Program-made: the position numbers and the translations under genes
NCBI GenBank assembly: GCA_020697255.1
Contig: JAJFBE010000001.1
Span: 496,001-560,000 of the forward strand
Origin: Burkholderiales bacterium
GTDB lineage: Bacteria > Pseudomonadota > Gammaproteobacteria > Burkholderiales > UBA11063
Reading direction: 5' to 3'
DNA: 64,000 nt
The notes under the pieces: generated by a model
What the model saw: only the letters and a program-made list of their open reading frames with translations
Told to the model about the DNA's origin: nothing
The model's database searches: none
In this document: piece by piece, positions 8,246 to 18,245 of the stretch
Position numbering within the stretch: position 1 is the first letter of the stretch
How the letters are laid out: the number at the start of each line of letters is the position of its first letter

Positions 8246-9157
8246 TTATCTCACCGGCATGTAAATTTCAGTTACATAATCTTCTGGATTATCAGTATTA
8301 TGGGGCCCTTTTAAATAAATTTCATACGGTGGTACCTTTTTATTCATCTTAAATTTTAAACCACGCGCATGAGCATATATCCCTGCCCAGCCATCACCCA
8401 TGAAGTCATAACTACCAGTTATAATTACTTTAATTGCTTTATGATCCGGAATATCCCTGTTAATAAGACCTTTAACTTCTGCATCCTTGCCCACATAGAT
8501 TGCGGCCGCGGTATAATACATTATTTCTTTAGTTATTTTCACCTTGTCACAAAAACAAGCATAATTAAGCGGTACAATCTGTGCTGCTGCTACCTTGGTA
8601 TTCAAAATAGAAAATATTTGGCGCATACTATCAGCAATATTTGACATATCACAACTAGAGCTAATCCCGGTAGTTTTAAAACCTGAAATGTTTTGTGGCT
8701 CATCTATAAATTTAAGTTTAACCGGTACTTTGCCTGTTTCAGACAAATATTGTAAGCGATTCAGGCCACGCTCAAAATCACGACCGATTAATACCTGAAA
8801 CATTTTCTTAAAAAAGTATAGAAAAACTGGTAATTTGCTATCCATTTGCCAGGTAACTAATGTGCTACCATTTGTCTCTTCCAGTTTAAAATTTATATCA
8901 GCCCGGGATTTGAATGGCTTAATAAAATGTAAATCTATATTAATATTATTGCTATTTTGGCTAATGACACGCATATTGCCAATGCCCATAATTTTACTTT
9001 CCCATGATAGGTAATCTCTCCTACAGTTGGTACTCATATTAGGATCCAAACAAGCCCATGGTGACCAATGCTGCCAGTTAGTCAAATCAGATATATTATC
9101 AAACACTACCGACTTTGATGCCTTAATCTTTCTGCTTTTTATAACGGTGTATCGCAT
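8246..9157 (-). CDS. SRPBCC (polyketide cyclase/dehydrase-like) plus GyrI-like effector-binding protein
   Basis: 303 residues. The N-terminal ~140 residues (SKSVVFDNISDLTNWQHWSPW) resemble the SRPBCC/START-like ligand-binding fold. The C-terminal ~145 residues (ending NPEDYVTEIYMPVR) resemble the GyrI/AraC effector-binding domain found at the ends of drug-sensing regulators, but no DNA-binding domain is present. A GGGGG ribosome site precedes the ATG. It is followed by the MBL hydrolase gene and lies downstream of the MFS pump gene on the same strand. A small-molecule binding or sequestering role is plausible. No enzyme activity can be assigned. Confidence 0.75.
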   Translation of the reverse strand: MRYTVIKSRKIKASKSVVFDNISDLTNWQHWSPWACLDPNMSTNCRRDYLSWESKIMGIGNMRVISQNSNNINIDLHFIKPFKSRADINFKLEETNGSTLVTWQMDSKLPVFLYFFKKMFQVLIGRDFERGLNRLQYLSETGKVPVKLKFIDEPQNISGFKTTGISSSCDMSNIADSMRQIFSILNTKVAAAQIVPLNYACFCDKVKITKEIMYYTAAAIYVGKDAEVKGLINRDIPDHKAIKVIITGSYDFMGDGWAGIYAHARGLKFKMNKKVPPYEIYLKGPHNTDNPEDYVTEIYMPVR

Positions 9158-9219
9158 TTATATCCCCCTGATAATATGCAGAATTATACACTAAATTAAC
9201 TGTCTGGCTGAGCTGGTTT

Positions 9220-10605
9220 TTATTTAGGATTTGCTTGGGCTTTATAGAAATTCCAGGAAATAGCCAATAGCGTCAATATTGAAACAGCTAACAGTAGATA
9301 CATAGTATTTTTATACCCTGCCATAAAAGAATGATATGCAGTAAATTCGGCATAGTACACAGCCAAACCTATACCCAGGCCAACAACTCCACCAATATTA
9401 TGTAATGTCCATGATGCTCCCATCGCTAAAGCACTACTTGATTCGGGTAATGAAGCTAGTGCAAGTACAGTTGAAGGCCCAAGGACACATGCCCAGCCAA
9501 TACCCATACTCACTAAGGCTAATAATACAAAAAATATCGAATTAATATTATTAAAATTGGCCTGCATAAAAGCTGACAGAGCAAAAAAAATGAATCCACA
9601 CAATAATACATTTTTTGCCCCATGGCGATCAACATAACGGCCAATTACCGGAGAAAGAAGCGCGATGGTAGCGGTAACTGGTAATAATGTTAGCCCGATC
9701 AGGTAAGTATTATCTCCTCTGACATTATGTAAATATAATGGTATCAGAAAAAATGTTATACAATAAAAAAATGCCATTGAAGAAGTAGCAATCATACTAA
9801 TAATAAATTTTCTGTTAATAAAAAGGTCAAATTTTATTATTGGCTCGGCTACTTTATGCTCTATGATATAAAACAAAATGGCCATAATGGATGTAAATCC
9901 GAATAATCCAAGAATTTCTTTTGACGCCCACCCCCAGCTATCAGCTTGTGTAAACCCCAGCACTAAAGAAGAAAGACCTAAGATAAGGGTTATCGCACCC
10001 AAAATATCAATCTTGCTATTTTTAGAACCATATGACTCTGAGATATTCGGCACACATATCATCAAGCTTAAAAGAGTAAATGGAATATTTACAAAAAATA
10101 TCCAGCGCCAACTCAAAGCCCCGGCAATTAATCCGCCCAAAACCGGACCAACTGCCAATCCTAATGCGTTTACTCCAAATAGTATACCCATTGCTCTTCC
10201 ACGTTCACTAGTTGTAAATGTACTTGATATTATTGCACCAGTTGCCGTATAAAGAATAGTACATGAGAAACCCTGTACAAAACGGCATATAAGTAATTGG
10301 AGTATAGATGTAGATAACCCGGCAAATAAAGACGATAAGCCAAATAGCGATAATCCGATATATAACATTTTACGCCTGCCATAAATATCCGCCATTCGTC
10401 CGGCAAGTACCATAAATGCAGATAAGGCTAAAAGAAAAATATTAATCACCCATTGAAGCATTGCTATATCTACAGCAAATCCGGCCTGAATTGCAGGTAG
10501 TGCTGTATTTACAATAGTAAAATCAATACAGCCTAAAAAGCTGGCTATACTAACCCCGGCTAACACCCAATACTTTTGGCTATTATTTATTATTTTTTGA
10601 TTCAT
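9220..10605 (-). CDS. MFS drug efflux permease, DHA2 (EmrB/QacA) family
   Basis: 461 residues with about 14 hydrophobic helices. The motif LDFTIVNTALPAI-like segment (CIDFTIVNTALPAIQ) in helix 1, LAGRMADIYGRRKML after helix 2 and GPVLGGLIAG in helix 5 are typical of the 14-helix DHA2 proton/drug antiporters of the inner membrane. It is divergent from an HxlR regulator whose promoter overlaps its own, so the regulator probably controls it. GGAG precedes ATG. Substrate unknown. Confidence 0.9.
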   Translation of the reverse strand: MNQKIINNSQKYWVLAGVSIASFLGCIDFTIVNTALPAIQAGFAVDIAMLQWVINIFLLALSAFMVLAGRMADIYGRRKMLYIGLSLFGLSSLFAGLSTSILQLLICRFVQGFSCTILYTATGAIISSTFTTSERGRAMGILFGVNALGLAVGPVLGGLIAGALSWRWIFFVNIPFTLLSLMICVPNISESYGSKNSKIDILGAITLILGLSSLVLGFTQADSWGWASKEILGLFGFTSIMAILFYIIEHKVAEPIIKFDLFINRKFIISMIATSSMAFFYCITFFLIPLYLHNVRGDNTYLIGLTLLPVTATIALLSPVIGRYVDRHGAKNVLLCGFIFFALSAFMQANFNNINSIFFVLLALVSMGIGWACVLGPSTVLALASLPESSSALAMGASWTLHNIGGVVGLGIGLAVYYAEFTAYHSFMAGYKNTMYLLLAVSILTLLAISWNFYKAQANPK

Positions 10606-10636
10606 AATTTAATTACTCCATAAACATAAGTATGTA

Positions 10637-10690
10637 ATTATACGAATATATACATTATTTTTGCAAGTACACACAAAAATGTGTTATAGT
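10637..10690. promoter_or_regulatory. Overlapping divergent promoters sharing one palindromic -35, with operator
   Basis: TTGCAA at 10661-10666 is its own reverse complement. Rightward, an 18-base spacer leads to TATAGT (10685-10690) for the HxlR gene. Leftward, an 18-base spacer leads to TATAAT (10642-10637) for the MFS gene. The inverted repeat ACACA-AAAA-TGTGT at 10671-10684 fills the rightward spacer and is a likely HxlR operator. Confidence 0.6.
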
Positions 10691-10722
10691 ATCTAATTAT
10701 ATACCTAGATGAGGATAAAGCT

Positions 10723-11076
10723 ATGGCAACACGCCGTTTTGATGAAAAATGTGCAGTACAAGTAATTTTAAAAATACTTGGCGGTAAATGGAAAACTTTG
10801 ATTGTTTATACATTGCTAGATGGGACAAAACGATTTAATGAACTGCGACGGATAATACCGGATGTTACACAACGAATGTTAACAAATCAGCTACGTGAAC
10901 TAGAAAAGGATAAAATTATCATCCGGAAAGTCTACGCTCAGGTACCACCCAAAGTTGAATATACCCTAACCCCTATTGGAGAAGCATTAAAACCCATACT
11001 AGAAGAGCTGGAGGCTTGGGGTGCTTGCTATTTAGAAAAAATGAAAACAAAAATAGCAAAGCAAAAATCAGGGTAA
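10723..11076 (+). CDS. HxlR-family winged-helix regulator
   Basis: 117 residues with the HxlR signature: Cys10 followed by ILKILGGKWKTLIVYTLLDGTKRFNELRRIIPDVTQRMLTNQLRELEKDKII. The cysteine near residue 10 is the conserved position often used for electrophile or redox sensing in this family. GAGG precedes ATG. It is divergent from an MFS exporter and likely represses that gene and itself. It ends 6 bases before the convergent stop of the metallophosphoesterase gene. Confidence 0.92.
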   Translation: MATRRFDEKCAVQVILKILGGKWKTLIVYTLLDGTKRFNELRRIIPDVTQRMLTNQLRELEKDKIIIRKVYAQVPPKVEYTLTPIGEALKPILEELEAWGACYLEKMKTKIAKQKSG

Positions 11077-11082
11077 AAGCAA

Positions 11083-12384
11083 TTAATATTTTAAGCTAAT
11101 ATTTTCCCTAAGTCCAATTGGTACTGATTCTTCCTTAAATTTTACGGTTGGATCCCAGCCATGTAGGCCTGGCTCGTAAGAAAATGGTTTGTTATCATAA
11201 AACCCATCCGGATCTAATCCTAGTGTATCAAATTTTTCTCCTGCCTGCCATGCCCGGACATCATTTGCTTGCCATGATAATGTCAGATATCTGGGATCAA
11301 ATGTAAAATCATAGTACCGTACTAAAGGTTGCTGAGGAAGATTACTTATTAAACCGGCCTGATAGTCAAATCTATAAACCGGTTTGTTCGAGACTATAAT
11401 TTTTTCTGTTTTATCATAGCTTCCATTAGTATATACTTTATTTGGATCATGCCCACACAGAACCATCAAAATATTTTCATTGTCTAAAAGTGGATATGCT
11501 TCCTCACAAATATGTGTATTTAATATAATAAGTCGATGACTCTTTTTTGCATCTGTAATAAATGTACTAATAAGATTACTCATCCCTGCTAAATTAAAAT
11601 GGATGGGAAGATTCAAAATTGTAAGCGGAACCCCTGTCTTATCTAGCGGAAGATTATAAAAAGATAATAAATAAGAGTCACCATACTCCTTATTTATATC
11701 TATATATTGATGCGGATTATGTCCATTATTATATCTTTTTTTTAAAAAGGCTCTTACCGATACCGTAGTATTTGGGCTCATGTAACCATGTCCATAAAAA
11801 TCATCTTGTATAACACTGTAAGAACGCGGATCATGATTTCCAACAGCAAAACCAAAGGGGATTAATGTTTCTTTGCTTTTCATATACTCTTCTATTTTCG
11901 AAAACACACTGTCAACAGCATGCCATTCCACATAGGTCTCACTATGCATAGTATACTGTACAGGATCAGAATGAGGAGTATCAGGAGGATCATTCTCATC
12001 TGTAGTACATACCGGAGGCGGCTGGTTTGGTAGTAACGCACCTGATGGTGTGCATTGTCCTCCCATCTCAATGATATCTCCAACCTGTGCAATATAAAGA
12101 AAATTCTTTCCTGCGTTATGGTCAATAACCCATTTATACATATCAAATATTTGCATAGGATGGCTATAAGGTGGCGGGCTTGAATAGTAGGCCGTATCTT
12201 GTGGAAACCAGGAATGAGAAAAATAACTTTGTGTATCCGGAATTTGAGCAATTGAAAAATTGAAGCTTGATGCAGGCGCTGAATTAGTCCCCCCGCCACA
12301 TCCGCTTAAGGTAAATGTGCAAAAAAGCAGGCATATTACCCAAATTAATTTTAACTTAATTATACTTAAACCAGGGTTAATCAT
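11083..12384 (-). CDS. Metallophosphoesterase lipoprotein
   Basis: A lipoprotein signal ends in the lipobox LSGC, so the protein is predicted to be membrane-anchored. Calcineurin-like phosphoesterase motifs are in order: QIPDTQSY, QVGDII, VGNHDPRS, LNTHICEE and LCGHDP, which supply the usual Asp/His/Asn metal ligands. About 433 residues from the ATG chosen at 12384; an ATG at 12417 with AGGA 10 bases before it would add 11 residues ahead of the signal. Substrate unknown. The segment around 12000-12060 is Pro/Gly-rich and may be a loop insertion. It stands alone downstream of recC and convergent with the HxlR gene. Confidence 0.8.
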   Translation of the reverse strand: MINPGLSIIKLKLIWVICLLFCTFTLSGCGGGTNSAPASSFNFSIAQIPDTQSYFSHSWFPQDTAYYSSPPPYSHPMQIFDMYKWVIDHNAGKNFLYIAQVGDIIEMGGQCTPSGALLPNQPPPVCTTDENDPPDTPHSDPVQYTMHSETYVEWHAVDSVFSKIEEYMKSKETLIPFGFAVGNHDPRSYSVIQDDFYGHGYMSPNTTVSVRAFLKKRYNNGHNPHQYIDINKEYGDSYLLSFYNLPLDKTGVPLTILNLPIHFNLAGMSNLISTFITDAKKSHRLIILNTHICEEAYPLLDNENILMVLCGHDPNKVYTNGSYDKTEKIIVSNKPVYRFDYQAGLISNLPQQPLVRYYDFTFDPRYLTLSWQANDVRAWQAGEKFDTLGLDPDGFYDNKPFSYEPGLHGWDPTVKFKEESVPIGLRENISLKY

Positions 12385-12694
12385 TATATACCCACTCTTA
12401 ATAACAGATTTTGCCATGAATATTTTTTCCTATTATATTTTATATTGCACTACAATATAAACCATATAAAATTCAAAATTGCTTGTTTATACAAAATCTT
12501 ATAATTAAGTATACATTGCTGCTCATTTTTTACCCACTCATTACAAGCTGATCAACTAGCATTGGCTACTTAATTATAAGACATGATATTATACCCTATA
12601 TCCAGCATGAAAGTTTATAAATGCGTTGTCTATTAATTAATACTACAGATACGGAATAAAACACAGATATTTCACAAGAATATTTTATGAACAA

Positions 12695-15600
12695 TTAATT
12701 TCTTAGGCAGGAAAGAATTTCGCCGATTTTAACTATGTCATTTACACCGTTTATACTTTGCATAAATTCAAAATAATTAGTCGCAATACTACTAAAAATT
12801 ATATCTTCTTTGAGCTTATCCAAATCACGGTTTTCAAAATCGCTTATGTATTTATTTCGACTGCCATCAATACATGCAGCTTGTGGTTTGTTCATACTAA
12901 ATAATTTGGCATACTCCTGTATTGCCCCTTTATGAATAAGTACCGGATTAGACAGGCTTCGGACATAATATCTTAGGACCCGGTTTAAAAGCGATGGCGC
13001 ATCGGTTATTTGCAAGGTAAAATCCTGGTGCTCACCGGTAGTAGTGATCTGGCGGATAATTACTTTTTCTACCTGAAAGTGCCCTGGATCGCCGTCTACG
13101 CGGAGATGACAGTCCGCGCTTCCAAAACAAAGTAAGTAAGTTATTAAGCCGCGAATCTTTAAAGAATATGGTAAATCTTCGAGTTTAGCTACCAAAATTC
13201 CTGAATAAATATTAGCAAAGCTATCCGTCACTACAACTGCCTGACCCTCCAAATATATTTCATCATCCAAAGTTAGAGTCATCCTATCATTGATTTTATG
13301 ACTTAGCATAATTCGCGCTTTTGTGTTACCCCGGGCAGCAATATACTTATTATACAATTTATAATAATAATTAAATTGCATGTGCCCGATATGTTTATGC
13401 GACAAAATACCACAACTAATCAAATATTCTTCCAGTTGTCCTGCTTTTTGATGTAAATATTTTTTGAAGTATTTTTCTACTTCACGCGCCAATCCCCTAT
13501 CCGCTAAATTTATATTCTCGGTATCACTTAGCCCTAATTCATAACTAAACTGGTTTATACCTAATACTTTATATAAATTAATATTACTATATAAAAATAC
13601 CTTGACTATATCTTCAATCTTTGGTGTAGAAAATCCGCTTAAATCAGTATGTATCGGCGATATTTTAGTGAAATCCCAGACATTGGCAGCAAATTGGTTA
13701 GTCGCTAATTTTACCCATAAGTGTGAATAACTTGCCTGATGATTATTATGAAACGGATGTAATGCTTGTTGTACAAACAAGTTCTTAAAATCATATTTTT
13801 TATGCGCAATATTTACCATACCGCCAGCATCTTCTTTAACTCTAAAATTGGTAAAGCTTTGTCCCAAAGTATTTATTAGTAAACCTAAAAGTGGTGATGG
13901 TTTCATTTCGCTATTATCCGTTTCCCGCCTACCTATATAACTGAGGTACAATTGTTGTTTGCAAGAAAGTAGAATATCTAAAAATGTTTGTTTATCTTCG
14001 ATATTATAATTGCGGTCAGCCAAATACCAATCATGTGCCAATAAACTTAATTGATTGGGTGCATAATTACCTGGGTACTCACCAAAATTTAATCCAAGTA
14101 TATAGATATGTTTAAATGGAATGTTTCTTATATAGCGCATTGATGCACAAGTAATATTGCCATTAAACATAAAATTACTTTTAAAATCTTGTATATATTC
14201 ATCAAGCATCAGGTTTAAAATTGGCAGTGTAATAACCAGGTCTTCCGGTATAGTTATCAATTCGCCTAAAAAAAGCTGAAAGTTATTTATACTGTCTTTA
14301 TTACTTAAACAACTCTCGTTTAAATCCAGCAAAACTCTACGAACTTCACCGATAGTTAACTCTTTATAACTTGTAGCATCAATATAAAATTTATCGCGTA
14401 GTTCCTCCAATTGATTAATCAGTAGTATTAACTTATTACACAACTTAACTTGACTGTTATCCAGATTGTCATACGGAATATAGGTATTTGTATCGTATGT
14501 AATATACTCCCGCTTTTGCAGGGATGAAATATCTTGCGGGAATAATAAATTATGTGTGTTATAGAGAGGTACGCTACCATTATAGACATTATCACTAATA
14601 CAAGCCCCCAGGACAATATTATTTAAAAATTGTTTAAAGCTATGAACCTGGTAATCAGTATAACCCAATACTTTATAATCCCTCTCATCATAGCCAAAGT
14701 GGGTTTTATTGTCATGTAACCATTTATGGATCAATTCTACATCTGTACTATTTATACCCAAGTTATCCTGAATTTCGGACTGAATTAAAATTTCAATTAA
14801 ATAACTAACCTTTAGAATGTATGGTGCGTTTAACAATAGCTTTAAAGTTTCTAAAATCTTGTAATTTTTATATTTACGATTTCCCGTGATGCTATATAGA
14901 AGCTTTTCGCACCCAACTATCTCATTATCAAATACAGCAGTAATATAAGGTGCATAATCATCAATATCCGGGGCAGTAATCAAGATATCACTTAACTGAG
15001 TTGCCGGGTTTTTATTCATTAGCCCTACTAATTCATTAAACATAACCTGTACCTCACGCATGCGGTTATGGCATGAATTGATTTTTATACTGGTTTGCTC
15101 ATCTGGCAAATCGTATATACTCTTCGTCTTTGGCTCATGGACTTTACCATTTATATTATTTGAGAGCGTTATTGGATCGGCATATACCTCAGGATTACTC
15201 CCAAAACGCAAACCAGGCTCTATTCTATATTTGATATTTCTGATATCTTCTTGAATTTGCCCTAAAATTGTGCCAGCCTTTTCTGTAACCGGTGTATCAA
15301 AAGTATATACTTCAATATCGCTGGCAATTAATAACTCGGTGAATTCGCGTGATTGCTGGCCTAAATTGGCTAAAAGCGGGTTACCCTCTTGAAGATACAA
15401 ATCTTCCAAGTTTAAATCCGGTTTTTTTAGTAATTTTCTCTCTAAATTATTCTTAGCCCTATCACTTAATAAATCGCCATAATAATGATATGAAGAAGTT
15501 TGATAGTACCAGTATAAGTTTATTTTATTAGACAACCGGCTAAGTATATTTAACTGTGAGGGATAAATACTAGTTAGACCAAATAACATAAGGTTTTTAG

Positions 15601-16234
15601 GTAATTTGAGTGTATCTAAATTAGCTGTCATAAAATATTTATAAACATCAAGAAAGGTTTTGGCATTACCAATTTTTTTAAATAGGTAACGGATTATTTC
15701 TTTTTGCCAAGGCTTAATCTTGGATTTATCTAAATTAATTAAGTCATCTGTGCGCAAATAAATATATTCATGAAAGATTTTTTCTAGTTGTGCTGCTAGC
15801 TGATATGCCCTAAACTTATCCAAACTACCATTTACATAGATATAATTATTTAACTCCGCATCTCCCTGTGACTGCAATTCATTTTCGCTTGTTTCGCTGC
15901 TAGGTGGCAAACTATTGAGCAAATAATCATAAATTATAAATTTGGCTTTATTAAAATCAAACGCTGTAAAGCTTTGGTTATTAGCATAATAAATATTATC
16001 TAAAACCGGCCCGGGTAATACTACACAATCCAGGTTTGCACAAATGCCGTATTTAATAGCTATTTGATCTTTTAACCATAAGGCAATTGCTTTACTTGGG
16101 ACAATAATTTGCTGCTGCTCAAATATACTTAATTCTAACCCATCCAAATGAGCCTGAAGCATCTCAAATAAACCAGAAGTATTGTTTATTCCGCCAATGG
16201 AGGTGCTTTGAAAAAATAGGATATTATTTTGCAT
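12695..16234 (-). CDS. recC: Exodeoxyribonuclease V gamma chain, RecC
   Basis: 1179 residues, close to the usual RecC length. It begins with the family pattern FFQSTSIGGI...LQAHLDGLELSIFEQQQIIVPSKAIALWLKDQIA and contains NPLLANLGQQSREF, typical of RecC. RecC is the Chi-recognition subunit of RecBCD, with a catalytically dead helicase-like fold, and no Walker motifs are expected or seen. Its ATG overlaps the rmuC stop by 11 bases, so it is the last gene of a dgt-pncA-rmuC-recC unit. Neither recB nor recD is adjacent, so they must lie elsewhere. Confidence 0.88.
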   Translation of the reverse strand: MQNNILFFQSTSIGGINNTSGLFEMLQAHLDGLELSIFEQQQIIVPSKAIALWLKDQIAIKYGICANLDCVVLPGPVLDNIYYANNQSFTAFDFNKAKFIIYDYLLNSLPPSSETSENELQSQGDAELNNYIYVNGSLDKFRAYQLAAQLEKIFHEYIYLRTDDLINLDKSKIKPWQKEIIRYLFKKIGNAKTFLDVYKYFMTANLDTLKLPKNLMLFGLTSIYPSQLNILSRLSNKINLYWYYQTSSYHYYGDLLSDRAKNNLERKLLKKPDLNLEDLYLQEGNPLLANLGQQSREFTELLIASDIEVYTFDTPVTEKAGTILGQIQEDIRNIKYRIEPGLRFGSNPEVYADPITLSNNINGKVHEPKTKSIYDLPDEQTSIKINSCHNRMREVQVMFNELVGLMNKNPATQLSDILITAPDIDDYAPYITAVFDNEIVGCEKLLYSITGNRKYKNYKILETLKLLLNAPYILKVSYLIEILIQSEIQDNLGINSTDVELIHKWLHDNKTHFGYDERDYKVLGYTDYQVHSFKQFLNNIVLGACISDNVYNGSVPLYNTHNLLFPQDISSLQKREYITYDTNTYIPYDNLDNSQVKLCNKLILLINQLEELRDKFYIDATSYKELTIGEVRRVLLDLNESCLSNKDSINNFQLFLGELITIPEDLVITLPILNLMLDEYIQDFKSNFMFNGNITCASMRYIRNIPFKHIYILGLNFGEYPGNYAPNQLSLLAHDWYLADRNYNIEDKQTFLDILLSCKQQLYLSYIGRRETDNSEMKPSPLLGLLINTLGQSFTNFRVKEDAGGMVNIAHKKYDFKNLFVQQALHPFHNNHQASYSHLWVKLATNQFAANVWDFTKISPIHTDLSGFSTPKIEDIVKVFLYSNINLYKVLGINQFSYELGLSDTENINLADRGLAREVEKYFKKYLHQKAGQLEEYLISCGILSHKHIGHMQFNYYYKLYNKYIAARGNTKARIMLSHKINDRMTLTLDDEIYLEGQAVVVTDSFANIYSGILVAKLEDLPYSLKIRGLITYLLCFGSADCHLRVDGDPGHFQVEKVIIRQITTTGEHQDFTLQITDAPSLLNRVLRYYVRSLSNPVLIHKGAIQEYAKLFSMNKPQAACIDGSRNKYISDFENRDLDKLKEDIIFSSIATNYFEFMQSINGVNDIVKIGEILSCLRN

Positions 16235-17600
16235 GCGTTGGAGTAACAGCTTGCGCGGAAGCTGGGGTACGAATATTAATGTCTACAATGCCAGAGGTGG
16301 TGTTTAGGTCTTTATACCCGGCAAGACTAGTCAACTTACTCATTGCACTTCGGGTCTCACCGTTATCAAAACTACCAATTAACTCATTATAATTATTTAC
16401 ACTGGTTTTTAAACTATTACCAAGCTTTGCCAGATTATCTACCGTAGTTTTTAACTTAGCCGATAAATCTCCGGCTAGTTTAATGATCTGCTGCGCGCAC
16501 TCATCGGTTTGTGCTGTTCGCCACATCTTATCGATTAATGCTACTAACATAAGAATAGTTGAAGGCCCGGCTAAAATGATCTTATGTTTATATGCAACAT
16601 CAATAAGATTATTTGGATTTTGATGCTCTTGCTGCAATATTTGATTAAATAACCCTTCGTTAGGGATAAATAAAACCATATATTCAAATACCTGTTTACC
16701 TAACTTATGTTCTATTGCCAATGTATATTTTTTATCAGCCAAATCATCTATCGCCAGCTTTAAGGCCCGACGCACATTCCCTGTACTGTCCCCACCATTT
16801 ACAACACCTTCATAACTTGCGCCAATAATATTCTTACTATCAATAATAAGTGCACGGTTTTCCGGTAAATTAACTACCATATCCGGAATATGTTTATCTC
16901 CATCATATTTAACATTTTCTTGTTCGATATATGAAATTTTATCTTGCAGCCCTACGCTTTCCAGAATATTAGCCAAAATCAGTTCACCAAAATTACCTTT
17001 TTTCTTATTATCTTTAGTTAATGCTTCAGCTAGGTTTTGTGCAGTCAAATTTAACTGGGATCCTGATTGATGCATAGCTTTGGTTTCAGTTTGCAAAGCA
17101 ATGATATCTGCTTGCAATTGTCTAAGATGCTTATCAAGTGGTGCTACCAACTCATCCTTGCCAATTGTACGAAGCGATACTCCGGCTTCTATTTTTAGAT
17201 CATTTACCGCCTGGGTTTTAAGTGTAGCAAATTCATTATTTAAATCCTGCCGTAGTTTTACCAATACCTGCTCTAATTGGGTATAAGCTTGTTTTAAACT
17301 GCTATTTTCTACATTTAAGCGTTCTACCTGGATTTGTAGTGTATTTTTCTCTGTCGTAATATTTTCAATAAACATTTTTAATTCATGGTTTTTAGCTTGT
17401 GATGTTTCAAGTAGACTGTTTAAATTGATTTTCTCTTTGAGGGCATGTTCGGCCTCTACACTATAGCGCGTTAGCTGGTTATTAAGTTCTGAAAGTTTTT
17501 CCGGGCTTACATGTGTTTTATTTTTTACTAGCATAGTTATAATAAAACCTATATTTAAAATAAGTATTATTATCAAAATAATTAAATTTATACTATTCAT
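16224..17600 (-). CDS. rmuC: DNA recombination protein RmuC
   Basis: 458 residues: an N-terminal membrane helix (about 5-25), a long coiled coil (about 35-180) and the conserved nuclease-like RmuC domain with GNFGELILANILESVGL, PDMVVNLPENRALIIDSK and EYMVLFIPNEGLF. The D...SK motif corresponds to the PD-(D/E)XK-like core. RmuC limits inversions at short repeats. The start overlaps the stop of the upstream nicotinamidase gene by 4 bases, and recC overlaps its end. Confidence 0.93.
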   Translation of the reverse strand: MNSINLIILIIILILNIGFIITMLVKNKTHVSPEKLSELNNQLTRYSVEAEHALKEKINLNSLLETSQAKNHELKMFIENITTEKNTLQIQVERLNVENSSLKQAYTQLEQVLVKLRQDLNNEFATLKTQAVNDLKIEAGVSLRTIGKDELVAPLDKHLRQLQADIIALQTETKAMHQSGSQLNLTAQNLAEALTKDNKKKGNFGELILANILESVGLQDKISYIEQENVKYDGDKHIPDMVVNLPENRALIIDSKNIIGASYEGVVNGGDSTGNVRRALKLAIDDLADKKYTLAIEHKLGKQVFEYMVLFIPNEGLFNQILQQEHQNPNNLIDVAYKHKIILAGPSTILMLVALIDKMWRTAQTDECAQQIIKLAGDLSAKLKTTVDNLAKLGNSLKTSVNNYNELIGSFDNGETRSAMSKLTSLAGYKDLNTTSGIVDINIRTPASAQAVTPTHAK

Positions 17601-18217
17601 TTAAGCATTCCGTATTTTAAATTAATTCTTTTATCTATTATACCTGCCAGTGCTTTTGGGGCATCCGGAGCTATTGCTTTGGTGTAGTCGATTAAAATAG
17701 TCGTTGTAAAACCAAGTAATAGCGCATCTTCTGCAGTAAACCTAACGCAATAATCAAGAGCTAAACCGACAATATCTACTGCTTGTATATTGTCCTTAAA
17801 TAGTATTTTTTCTAAACCTGTTTTGTTTATCTTGTCATTATCATAAAAACCACTATAAGAATCTATCTGCGGATTTTCTCCTTTTTTTATTATTGCATCT
17901 ATCCTGGTTATATCCAAATTGGAGTGAAGTTTTGCACCTTCGGTATTTTGCACACAATGAGCTGGCCAAATCCCGGTAGTTGGGTTATTAATTTTAAACG
18001 ATATATGGTTGGCCGGATGCCAATCCTGTGTAGCCACAATCAAGCTATATTTATTAGATAAAATTAATTGGTTAATCGGCTTAATAATCTCGCTGGCATG
18101 AGATACCGCTAAAGCACCACCTTCGCAAAAATCATTTTGCACATCAACTATTATTAACGCTTTTCTCATTTCGCCAACAGTAATACCAAATTTTCTAAAT
18201 TTTTCTATTATCGACAT
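17597..18217 (-). CDS. pncA: Nicotinamidase / isochorismatase-family amidohydrolase
   Basis: Converts nicotinamide to nicotinate in NAD salvage. Motifs: IIVDVQNDFCEGGALAV (catalytic Asp), TQDWHPANHISF (metal His/Asp), WPAHCVQNTEGAKLH, an IKKGEN lysine and GLALDYCVRFTAEDA (nucleophile Cys), all diagnostic of PncA. The ATG at 18217 has AAGG upstream and gives 206 residues with a 16-residue leader. An internal ATG at 18169 would match the usual PncA N-terminus but has a weak ribosome site. It overlaps rmuC and follows dgt by 28 bases. Confidence 0.9.
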   Translation of the reverse strand: MSIIEKFRKFGITVGEMRKALIIVDVQNDFCEGGALAVSHASEIIKPINQLILSNKYSLIVATQDWHPANHISFKINNPTTGIWPAHCVQNTEGAKLHSNLDITRIDAIIKKGENPQIDSYSGFYDNDKINKTGLEKILFKDNIQAVDIVGLALDYCVRFTAEDALLLGFTTTILIDYTKAIAPDAPKALAGIIDKRINLKYGMLK

Positions 18218-18245
18218 ATTCTAATGCCTTCAACCCATAAATTAT

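Noticed and set aside
9878-10252. A 124-codon frame opposite the MFS gene
   Set aside because: It is antisense to a well-supported membrane transporter and has no family resemblance.
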